Assembly: GCA_023460175.1 (NCBI GenBank)
Contig: JAEWRC010000084.1
Span: 1 to 5,669 of the forward strand
DNA from: Actinomycetes bacterium
GTDB lineage: Bacteria; Actinomycetota; Actinomycetes; Mycobacteriales; Mycobacteriaceae
Length of the DNA stretch: 5,669 nt
Direction: 5' to 3'
This document shows, one piece after another, positions 1-5,543 of this stretch. Position 1 is the stretch's first letter. Each line of letters begins with the position of its first letter. The position numbers were made by a program, and so were the translations under genes. Under the pieces are notes generated by a model. It made no database searches. It had not been told where the DNA came from and saw only the letters and a program-made list of their open reading frames with translations.

Positions 1-1025
1 TCGAGCGCATCGAGGCCGCAACCCGCCCGGTGATCATCGTCGGAGCCGGCGCGAAATTCGACATGCCGGCCATCGTTGCGTTCGCCGAGCGCTTGCAGGC
101 CCCGGTGCTGACCACCTTCAAGGCCAAGGGCCAACTCTCCGACGAGCATCCGCTGGCCTGCGGCACACTGGGCCGTTCGGGCACCCCGGTCGCATCCTGG
201 ATGATGAACAAGGCAGACCTGCTGGTGGTGTTCGGCGCGTCCTTCTCGAATCACACGGGCATATCGCCGTACAAGCCCATCGTCCAAGTCGACACCGACC
301 CGCTGGCGCTGGGCCGATTCAACCCGGTGACGGTTCCGGTGTTCGGCGACGTGGGGGTGACGGCGTCGGCCCTGACCCGACGCCTGCGCAGCCACCCGGC
401 GCTGGTCGACCAACGCCCGGAGGTCGCTGACCGATGGGCAGTGTGGCGCACCGAGAAAGTCCGCCGTGCCGCCAAGAAGCACCCCGACGGCCGGATCGCT
501 GCCGCGACGGTCTTCGCCGAACTCAGCCACCTCGTCCCGGCCGACGCCGTGCTCACAGTGGATGTGGGCAACCACGCGTACTCGTTCGGGCGATATTTCG
601 AGACCAAAGGCCAACAGTCCGTGCTCATGTCGGGCTACCTCGGGTCCATCGGTTTCGGCTTCCCGGCGGCCATGGGGGCCTGGGCCGCCGTTCCCGACCG
701 CCCCGTCATCGCCGTCACCGGCGACGGTGGCTTCGGCCAGTACCTCGCCGACTTCACCACGGCGGTCAAGTACGACATGAATATCACCCACATCCTGCTC
801 AACAACGGTGAACTCGGCAAGATCACCCAGGAGCAGCGCAGTTCCGAGTACGAGGTATGGCAGACCTCGCTGCACAATCCAGACTTCGCCGCGTACGCGC
901 GGGATTGCGGCGCCTACGGGATCCAGGTCAGCAGCCCTGCGGAGCTGAGCGCTGCCATCGCAGCGGCGCTCAGCCACCCCGGACCGGCGCTGGTCGAGAT
1001 CCTGACCGACGCGCAGTCGAACTGA
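1..1025 (+). CDS. Thiamine-pyrophosphate-dependent enzyme, pyruvate oxidase / acetolactate synthase superfamily (C-terminal part, 5' end outside window)
   Basis: The frame is open from the left edge (first whole codon at base 3), so the GTG at base 30 is internal and the N-terminal PYR domain with its catalytic Glu is missing. About 340 codons remain of a family usually 550-600 residues long. Bases ~30-390 encode the central domain (VIIVGAGA, then ADLLVVFGASFSNHTG), which carries FAD or is vestigial depending on the member. The C-terminal TPP domain shows DVGNHAYSFGRYF, SGYLGSIGFGFPAAMGA and the Mg-TPP motif GDG (720-728), 24 residues, NN (801-806). Members decarboxylate 2-oxo acids. The NHAYSFGRYF...SGYLGSIGF pattern looks closer to pyruvate oxidase-like proteins than to biosynthetic acetolactate synthase, but the substrate cannot be fixed from this fragment. 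The gene ends 15 bases from the convergent tetR stop. Family certain; exact activity uncertain. Confidence 0.9.
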   Translation, partial: ERIEAATRPVIIVGAGAKFDMPAIVAFAERLQAPVLTTFKAKGQLSDEHPLACGTLGRSGTPVASWMMNKADLLVVFGASFSNHTGISPYKPIVQVDTDPLALGRFNPVTVPVFGDVGVTASALTRRLRSHPALVDQRPEVADRWAVWRTEKVRRAAKKHPDGRIAAATVFAELSHLVPADAVLTVDVGNHAYSFGRYFETKGQQSVLMSGYLGSIGFGFPAAMGAWAAVPDRPVIAVTGDGGFGQYLADFTTAVKYDMNITHILLNNGELGKITQEQRSSEYEVWQTSLHNPDFAAYARDCGAYGIQVSSPAELSAAIAAALSHPGPALVEILTDAQSN

Positions 1026-1036
1026 GGCAGACTCAG
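1022..1036. terminator. Small hairpin between convergent gene ends (weak terminator candidate)
   Basis: CTGAG (1022-1026) and CTCAG (1032-1036) are perfect inverted 5-bp arms around a 5-base loop. They overlap the TGA of the TPP enzyme gene and sit just before the tetR stop. There is no T-tract on either strand and the stem is short, so it may be chance. Placement between two convergent genes is the only supporting argument. Confidence 0.2.
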
Positions 1037-1040
1037 ATCC

Positions 1041-1619
1041 TCACCGCACGCCCTCGAACGTGAGCTTCAGAAGCGCGTCGATGTGTTCGGGTTCGAGCGG
1101 CATCGCGTGGAACATCCGGTATTCGATCACCCCGTAGAGCACGTCGCGCAGGGTTGCCACGTCGGCGTCGGCGCGGATCTCGCCGCGCTGCTGCGCCAGG
1201 GCGGCCCGCGCGCTGAACCCTTTGATGTTGGGCTCGACGACCTGCTGGTAGGCGGCCTCCAGCAGGTCGGGCTCGGACTGGCCGGCGGCGATCACACCCC
1301 GATATGCCGCTCCGAAACTCGTGGTCGTGACCAACTCGAGGATGTCGACCAACTGGGCGCGCAGGTCGGCGACGAGGTCACCGGTGTCGGGGAACACGAC
1401 GACGGGATTGAGCGACTGGGTGGCAGCTTCGAGGACCACCGCACCCTTCGACGACCACCAGCGGTAGATGGTCTGCTTACCGCAGCCCGCTCGCCTGGCG
1501 ATGGCCTCGATCGAAACCTTGTCGTAGCCGAGCTCACCGACCAGGGACAGGGCCGCGTCTAGGATCGCCCGCCGCGAGTGCTCGTTGCGTCGGCTGGGGT
1601 CAGGAACGTAGGCGGACAT
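1041..1619 (-). CDS. TetR/AcrR-family transcriptional repressor
   Basis: A 192-residue protein of normal length for TetR regulators, which are cytoplasmic homodimers released from DNA by a small ligand. The N-terminal DNA-binding domain is clear: helix 1 from about residue 16 (RRAILDAALSLVGELGY), then a helix-turn-helix at about 36-55 (SIEAIARRAG followed by CGKQTIYRWW), with the usual K after SS. The remaining ~130 residues form the helical ligand/dimer domain, too variable to name a ligand. The N-terminus is basic (SRRNEHSRR). The ATG at 1617-1619 is preceded by TAAGG with 7-base spacing, but the same bases also read as a -10 box, so the mRNA may be leaderless. The gene is transcribed away from the SDR gene at 1823 and a large palindrome lies between them. 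This is the classic arrangement for a repressor controlling itself and its neighbour. Confidence 0.95.
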   Translation of the reverse strand: MSAYVPDPSRRNEHSRRAILDAALSLVGELGYDKVSIEAIARRAGCGKQTIYRWWSSKGAVVLEAATQSLNPVVVFPDTGDLVADLRAQLVDILELVTTTSFGAAYRGVIAAGQSEPDLLEAAYQQVVEPNIKGFSARAALAQQRGEIRADADVATLRDVLYGVIEYRMFHAMPLEPEHIDALLKLTFEGVR

Positions 1620-1625
1620 GCAAGA

Positions 1626-1655
1626 ACCTTAGCGATGGACACGGCGCTAAGGCAA
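1626..1655 (-). promoter_or_regulatory. Candidate promoter for tetR, possibly leaderless
   Basis: On the minus strand, TTGCCT (1650-1655, 4/6 match to TTGACA), an 18-base spacer and TAAGGT (1626-1631, fits the mycobacterial TANNNT -10) end six bases before the ATG at 1619. That spacing would put the transcription start on the A of ATG. Leaderless mRNAs are common in mycobacteria. The alternative is that TAAGG is simply the ribosome-binding site and the promoter lies further upstream. The -35 is 7 bp from the palindrome at 1663-1689, so a bound repressor could block it too. Confidence 0.45.
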
Positions 1656-1662
1656 CACGAAC

Positions 1663-1689
1663 CGGTCCGTCTTGACACGAGACGGACCG
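1663..1689. promoter_or_regulatory. Perfect 10-bp-arm palindrome, probable TetR operator
   Basis: CGGTCCGTCT (1663-1672) and AGACGGACCG (1680-1689) are exact reverse complements separated by 7 bases. One more pair (1674/1678) matches inside the spacer. The site lies in the tetR-SDR intergenic region, covers the -35 box of the rightward promoter and flanks the -35 of the leftward candidate. It lies upstream of both predicted transcript starts, so it would act as DNA and not as an RNA hairpin. TetR dimers bind such two-fold sites. Binding by this particular TetR protein is inference. Confidence 0.7.
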
Positions 1690-1700
1690 AGCCGTACCGT
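1672..1700 (+). promoter_or_regulatory. Near-consensus housekeeping promoter for the SDR-hydrolase operon
   Basis: TTGACA (1672-1677, 6/6 to the sigma-70/SigA -35 consensus), a 17-base spacer and TACCGT (1695-1700, fits TANNNT) face the SDR gene. Transcription should start near 1707, giving a leader of about 115 bases before the ATG at 1823. The -35 hexamer is inside the palindrome, so repressor binding would exclude RNA polymerase. I found no second promoter or convincing structured element in the leader. Confidence 0.65.
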
Positions 1701-1812
1701 CATTTTGGTCACCCGTTGCGGTGGTTTGGCCCCAGTGCTGGTGAACCCGCATCTCGCGTCCGGTCAACTGATTTACCCCTACGCCGAAGCCACGAGCGAT
1801 CGGTACGAAACT

Positions 1813-1817
1813 GGAGG
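1813..1817 (+). promoter_or_regulatory. Ribosome-binding site of the SDR gene
   Basis: GGAGG lies five bases before the ATG at 1823. It is a strong Shine-Dalgarno sequence that fixes the SDR start. Confidence 0.8.
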
Positions 1818-1822
1818 TTCGC

Positions 1823-2566
1823 ATGCCATCATCAACAGATAAGACCGCGCTGGTCACCGGAGCAACATCGGGAATCGGGCTCGCCGCGGCGCGGGCGCTC
1901 GCTCAGGATGGTGCCTACGTGTTCCTGGTGGGACGTCGCGAAGACGCCCTCGAACAGGCCGTCGCCGGCATCGGGGAAGGTCGGGCCACCTACATCCGCG
2001 CCGACGTGACACAGCAGTCCGATCTCGACCGCGTCGTGGCCACCGTCGAGGCACCGGGGCGCGGTCTCGACGTCGTCTTCGCCAATGCGGGTATCGCCGA
2101 GGTCGCGCCGCTGGGCGAGATCACCTGGGAGCACTACACGACGGCGTTCAACACTAATGTCGGCGGCATCATCTTCACCGTGCAGGCCGCCCTTCCGCTG
2201 CTCAACGAAGGCGCATCGGTCATTCTGTGCGGTTCCAGCGGCGACGTGAAGGCGAATCCCGGCACCAGCGTCTACGCCGCCTCCAAGACCGCAATCCGGT
2301 CCTTGGCCCGCAGCTGGGCCGCGGAACTGGTCGACCGCAAGATCCGCGTCAACGTCGTCGCTCCCGGACTCACGGAGACTCCGGGATTGAAGGAACTCTT
2401 CTCCGGCGACGACGACGGCCTCGCAGCGTTGGCCTCCTCGATGCCCATGAAGCGCCTTGCCCGGCCGGAGGAGGTCAGCAGTGTGGTCGCGTTCTTGGCC
2501 TCCGACGCCAGCGCCTTCATGACCGGCGCAGAGATCTACGTCGACGGCGGCGGCAGCCAGTTCTGA
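1823..2566 (+). CDS. Short-chain dehydrogenase/reductase (classical SDR)
   Basis: A 247-residue classical SDR, a single Rossmann-fold NAD(P)H oxidoreductase acting on an alcohol/ketone pair. Visible landmarks: cofactor motif TGATSGIG (12-19), D61 contacting the adenine ring, the ANAG form of the NNAG motif (87-90), N112, and catalytic S138, Y151 (YAASK) and K155. The PGLTETPG loop and the C-terminal tail GAEIYVDGGGSQF are also typical. Arg38-Arg39 after the second beta strand (VGRRED) favour NADP(H), tentatively. All four members of the Asn-Ser-Tyr-Lys tetrad are present, so it should be active. The substrate cannot be read from sequence. It is divergent from tetR, under the promoter that carries the palindrome, and only 37 bases upstream of the lipoprotein hydrolase, with which it is probably co-transcribed. 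Confidence 0.95.
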   Translation: MPSSTDKTALVTGATSGIGLAAARALAQDGAYVFLVGRREDALEQAVAGIGEGRATYIRADVTQQSDLDRVVATVEAPGRGLDVVFANAGIAEVAPLGEITWEHYTTAFNTNVGGIIFTVQAALPLLNEGASVILCGSSGDVKANPGTSVYAASKTAIRSLARSWAAELVDRKIRVNVVAPGLTETPGLKELFSGDDDGLAALASSMPMKRLARPEEVSSVVAFLASDASAFMTGAEIYVDGGGSQF

Positions 2567-2603
2567 TCCGCCATACCCGACCACAAAACGAACGGACTCT
2601 TCG

Positions 2604-4154
2604 ATGTCGCCACGGCTCCAGAAGCGCTGGGCTCCAGCCATGTTGGGCACCCTCGTGATTCTCGCCGCGATGACGGCCTGCACCATAGCCCCACCAGCAG
2701 ACACACCATCGGGCCTGACGCAGTTCTACTCCCAACAGATCGCCTGGGAGGCCTGTGAGGGCTACGCCAACACAGCGATCGAGCGCGCCGTCTTCGCCCA
2801 GGCGCCGACCATGGAATGCGGACGCCTGGAAGTGCCGCTGGATTACCAGGATCCGGACGGCAAGACAGCGCACCTGGCCGTCGCACGGGTACCGGCGCGC
2901 GGTCAGCCCATCGGATCGTTGGTGATCAACCCCGGCGGGCCGGGCGGCTCGGGGTTGTTCGCCACCGCGGCGACGGCGATGTCGCTGCCGGCTGCCCGCC
3001 TGACCGAAAGTTTTGACCTGGTCGGCTTCGACCCGCGCGGCGTGGGCAGCTCGGAGCCTGCCATCGATTGCTTCACCGATGCCGTGGCCGATAGCGGCGA
3101 CATCATATTGAGCACGCAGGGCACCGCCGTGCAATGGACAGAACAGAATACGAAAGACATTCTCGATCAGTGTGCCGAGCGCTCGGGTGGCGTCGACGTG
3201 CTGACCAGTGTCGGCACCCGCGACGCGGCGCGTGACATCGACGTGGTGCGCGCCGTCCTCGGCGATGAACAGCTCACCTTCCTGGGGCAGAGTTACGGGA
3301 CGCGACTCGGCGCCGTCTACGCCGAGCAGTTCCCGCAGAACGTGCGAGCGATGCTGCTCGACGGCGCCATCGATCCGACTCAGGGCACGGTCGAGCGCAG
3401 GGTCGGTGCGTACACCGGGTTCCAGCGCTCCTTCGAGCAGATGGCCGCGTTCTGTGCCACGCAGGCCGACTGTCCGCTGGGCGACGACCCCACCCGGGCT
3501 ACTGAAAAGTTTCACCAGATCGTGCGGCCGCTATACGAAAAGCCCGTGCCGGCGCTGAACTCCGACCTGGGCTTCGACGAAGCGATCGGCGGCGTGGTCG
3601 CCGGTCTCTACACCGAGGCGGCCTGGCCCCGAATCATCGCCGGGATAACGCAACTACGGCAGGGCCGCGGCGACGAACTGCTCCAGCTCAACTATGACTT
3701 CTCGCTCCGCGACGCCGAGGGGCGTTGGCCCAACTTCGCCGAGGCACTCTACGCGATCAACTGCATGGACGAGGAACGCCTCAGCGAGGAAGAGGGAAGT
3801 GCGCTGCGCACCAGCATCTTTGAAGCAGCACCCTTCATGGACCCCGGAGTCGCACTGACCGGTGCTCGCGACGGGTGCGAGCATTGGCCGGTCGAGCCGA
3901 CCTTGGGCTACCCGTACGCGACCGGCATCGAGGGACTGCCGCCCACGCTGGTGGTGTCGATCACCGGTGATCCCACCACACCGCACGCCGGCGGCATCCA
4001 GCTGGCCGAGTCGCTCGGGGCTGCCCTGCTCACCGTGGAAGGCGAAGGCCACACCATCGTGATGGCCGGAACCAACCAGTGCGTCAACGAGATGGCCGCC
4101 GACTACTTGATCGACCTCGAGTTGCCGCCGGAAGGTGCCTCCTGCGTGTTGTGA
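2604..4154 (+). CDS. Exported lipoprotein alpha/beta hydrolase, TAP-like / Hip1-SlpD type serine hydrolase
   Basis: A 516-residue protein related to the tripeptidyl-aminopeptidase-like hydrolases of actinobacteria (Streptomyces SlpD/E, mycobacterial Hip1/CaeA). The signal is lipoprotein-type: basic residues R4, K7, R8, a hydrophobic run 10-23 and lipobox MTAC with Cys26, implying attachment outside the membrane. The ATG at 2604 is chosen because the next ATG (codon 13) would remove the basic residues. Only a weak Shine-Dalgarno is visible. The oxyanion region is NPGGPGGSG (109-117) and the nucleophile is Ser230 in GQSYG (228-232). Asp456 (TGDPTTP) and His483 (GEGHT) complete the triad; their spacing equals that of the Hip1 Asp and His. 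The last ~100 residues form the TAP-like C-terminal domain. Ten Cys besides the lipidated one (51, 72, 156, 190, 284, 290, 387, 425, 493, 514) suggest disulfides. Likely a peptidase or esterase of the cell envelope; the substrate is unknown. Confidence 0.92.
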   Translation: MSPRLQKRWAPAMLGTLVILAAMTACTIAPPADTPSGLTQFYSQQIAWEACEGYANTAIERAVFAQAPTMECGRLEVPLDYQDPDGKTAHLAVARVPARGQPIGSLVINPGGPGGSGLFATAATAMSLPAARLTESFDLVGFDPRGVGSSEPAIDCFTDAVADSGDIILSTQGTAVQWTEQNTKDILDQCAERSGGVDVLTSVGTRDAARDIDVVRAVLGDEQLTFLGQSYGTRLGAVYAEQFPQNVRAMLLDGAIDPTQGTVERRVGAYTGFQRSFEQMAAFCATQADCPLGDDPTRATEKFHQIVRPLYEKPVPALNSDLGFDEAIGGVVAGLYTEAAWPRIIAGITQLRQGRGDELLQLNYDFSLRDAEGRWPNFAEALYAINCMDEERLSEEEGSALRTSIFEAAPFMDPGVALTGARDGCEHWPVEPTLGYPYATGIEGLPPTLVVSITGDPTTPHAGGIQLAESLGAALLTVEGEGHTIVMAGTNQCVNEMAADYLIDLELPPEGASCVL

Positions 4155-4207
4155 CGCCGCTGTGTCTTGTTAGGTGAACCAAGGTCATCGAATCGTCGAG
4201 TACGGCA

Positions 4208-4223
4208 GCGTCGAACCCGACGC
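4208..4223. terminator. GC hairpin in the convergent gap (possible bidirectional terminator)
   Basis: GCGTCG (4208-4213), loop AACC and CGACGC (4218-4223) form a perfect 6-bp stem. The right arm also pairs alternatively with GCGTC at 4225-4229. The element sits in the 101-bp gap (4155-4255) between the hydrolase and the convergent methyltransferase. It lacks a T-tract, which actinobacterial terminators often do, so the call rests on position and stem strength. Nothing else in this gap looks like a gene. Confidence 0.35.
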
Positions 4224-4255
4224 GGCGTCCTGATGCGGGCACTCGGGCATCGCGA

Positions 4256-5095
4256 TCACCGCCACGCGTGGACAAAGTAACCCTGTGGCACCCCCGGGGT
4301 TCCTCGTGGAGCATGGGGAAACGGCCAGCGGTCCAGTTCGTTGCCGACCTCTCCGACGCAGGTGGCTTGCGCCTGCCAGCCCCGCCGGGTGAGAAGCGCT
4401 TCGGGCGTCTCGGTGCCGAAGACCCACGCCATGCCGCGCTGGGCGAGGTGTTCGAGCATCGGCTGCAGAGCGGGGTGCTCCCGCAGGGATTGACCGAGGA
4501 CGTCGATCATCAGGTGGCTTCCCGGCGCCGAAAGCGCAGTGATCCGGTCGAGCAGCAGGTCGACCTCAGCGGTAGTGAGATACGGGGTGAGCCCCTCGAC
4601 CAGCCAGCACACCGGTCGGGTCACGCTCAGGCCGGCGCCCCGCAGCGCGCTCGGCCAGTTGTGAGCCGGGTCCGCGGCCACTGCTCGAAGTGTACAGCTC
4701 GGCGCCGCGGTTTCTGCGCCCACCCCCGCTAGCAGAGATGCCTTGAGGCCGAGCACCTCTGGACGATCCACCTCGTACACGGTGGTTCCCGGCGGGAAAC
4801 CCAGTCGGTAGGCGCGAGTGTCCATGCCCGCCGCCAGCAACACGATCTGTTCGCCAGCCGCAGACCCGGCGACCAGAGCAGTCAGGGCATCGTCGAAGAA
4901 CCTTGTGCGTACCGCCACTGTGGGGTTGTCGAATGGGGTTGTCCTACTGAAGTGAGCAGCCAACTCTCGTCCCGCCTCCCCGGCTAGAAGCGCGGCGAAC
5001 GGGTCATCGAAGAGCCGATCCGGGCGTGCGGACTCGGCGGCCCGCTCCGCTGCGGTCAGTCGCGCCGTCGTTCCGACGGGCGTGATCTGCGGCAT
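4256..5095 (-). CDS. SAM-dependent methyltransferase, LCM-like (TIGR00027) family
   Basis: A 279-residue class I methyltransferase close to the usual ~280-310 of this family, which is related to leucine carboxyl methyltransferases and abundant in mycobacteria. Family marks in order: TARLTAAERAAES near the N-terminus, DRLFDDPFAALL (26-37), RTRFFDDAL (63-71), SAM-binding motif I AAGMDTRAYRL (88-98), acidic strand end EVD (108-110), AAD (140-142), and the family motif EGLTPYL (167-173). A hydrophobic C-terminal half follows. The methyl acceptor is unknown. The same frame stays open upstream to 5470, but the homology begins at the ATG at 5093-5095, which has a strong AGGAG six bases before it. 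The added stretch has no family resemblance and is a shadow of the oxygenase remnant. It is the last gene of a minus-strand set behind the broken carotenoid oxygenase. Confidence 0.93.
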   Translation of the reverse strand: MPQITPVGTTARLTAAERAAESARPDRLFDDPFAALLAGEAGRELAAHFSRTTPFDNPTVAVRTRFFDDALTALVAGSAAGEQIVLLAAGMDTRAYRLGFPPGTTVYEVDRPEVLGLKASLLAGVGAETAAPSCTLRAVAADPAHNWPSALRGAGLSVTRPVCWLVEGLTPYLTTAEVDLLLDRITALSAPGSHLMIDVLGQSLREHPALQPMLEHLAQRGMAWVFGTETPEALLTRRGWQAQATCVGEVGNELDRWPFPHAPRGTPGVPQGYFVHAWR

Positions 5096-5101
5096 CGTTA
5101 A

Positions 5102-5106
5102 CTCCT
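5102..5106 (-). promoter_or_regulatory. Ribosome-binding site deciding the methyltransferase start
   Basis: AGGAG on the minus strand lies six bases before the ATG at 5095. It supports this start over the longer in-frame reading that opens at 5470. Confidence 0.75.
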
Positions 5107-5157
5107 GTGCTGGTACTTGATTCCGACATAGTTGGTGGTTCATCAGTAGCTGAAGCT

Positions 5158-5492
5158 TCACCGCGCGGCGGGCACCCAGTTTCCGTGGAAGCCGGCGGGC
5201 ACCCGGTGCGGCAGGTGGATGCTCGCGACGGTGCCCAAGGTTTCGGCGTCGAGGATCGCCAGATCGCTGCGATCGGTGGCGCGGTCGTAGACGAATCCAA
5301 TGAGTACTGCACCATGCCGTCGCCGAGGAACCAGTGATAGAGCTCGGGATCGATCTCGCCGATCGGATTGGGTCCGTTACGCAGGTAACGCCCGTCGAGG
5401 TAGTCGGGGACGTTGCCGGTGACGTCGAGGTCGGTGAGCGTGAACTCCTCGTGCAGTGGGGCGAAATCACCCACCAGGTAGGGGTTGGTCAT
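5158..5492 (-). pseudogene. Carotenoid cleavage oxygenase (RPE65/CCD family), internally deleted and frameshifted
   Basis: Codons 1-61 (5492-5310) give the family N-terminus: NPYLVGDFAPLHEE, then DGRYLRNGPNPIG and YHWFLGDGMV. Two bases later a different frame (5307-5158) begins with VLIGFVYDRATDRSDLAILDA and ends with IHLPHRVPAGFHGNW and a TGA, which is the family C-terminus. Intact proteins have roughly 450-500 residues, so nearly 400 codons are missing and the join near 5308 is out of frame. These enzymes cleave carotenoids or apocarotenoids with an Fe(II) held by four His. Only the last, in the GFHG motif, survives. Translation from the ATG shifts into nonsense and stops at 5004, inside the methyltransferase. 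The start still has a good AAAGGA site (5500-5505) at 7-base spacing. A sequencing or assembly deletion is the main alternative to true gene loss. Confidence 0.9.
5166..5204. repeat. 12-bp direct repeat inside the oxygenase remnant
   Basis: CGGCGGGCACCC occurs at 5166-5177 and 5193-5204, 27 bp apart and so in frame (VPA...VPA in the encoded protein). Given the GC-rich composition it may be chance. It falls in the conserved C-terminal VPxGFHGNWVP stretch, so it is not tied to the deletion point. Confidence 0.4.
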
Positions 5493-5543
5493 CTCAAATT
5501 CCTTTGCTGACGTAGATATTGATGAGAAACTGCGTGTCGGTGC

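Noticed and set aside
30..1025. Treating the GTG at base 30 as the true start of the TPP enzyme
   Set aside because: The frame is open to the left edge with protein-like sequence (ERIEAATRP), no RBS precedes base 30, and the PYR domain required by the family would be absent.
1083..1562. Open frame of 159 codons on the plus strand opposite tetR
   Set aside because: It is antisense to a clear TetR protein with an intact helix-turn-helix, and the translated product shows no recognisable domain.
1735..1843. Possible leader peptide beginning at a GTG at 1735 and overlapping the SDR start
   Set aside because: No ribosome-binding site precedes it, it has no attenuator-like codon runs, and it overlaps the SDR RBS and first codons in another frame.
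1832..2704. Open frame of 290 codons on the minus strand opposite the SDR gene
   Set aside because: It is fully antisense to a complete SDR with all catalytic residues, has no plausible domain, and is explained by third-position G/C bias.
2517..3515. Long open frame of 332 codons on the minus strand
   Set aside because: It lies antisense across the SDR end and the hydrolase, whose motifs and catalytic triad are unmistakable. Its translation is low-complexity, Arg/Gly-rich and shows no family motif. Long antisense frames are usual in such GC-rich genes.
5096..5470. N-terminal extension of the methyltransferase (in-frame ATG at 5468-5470)
   Set aside because: The extra ~125 residues are Ser/Arg/Pro-rich nonsense read from the oxygenase remnant in the wrong frame. 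The family N-terminus and a strong AGGAG site mark the start at 5095.
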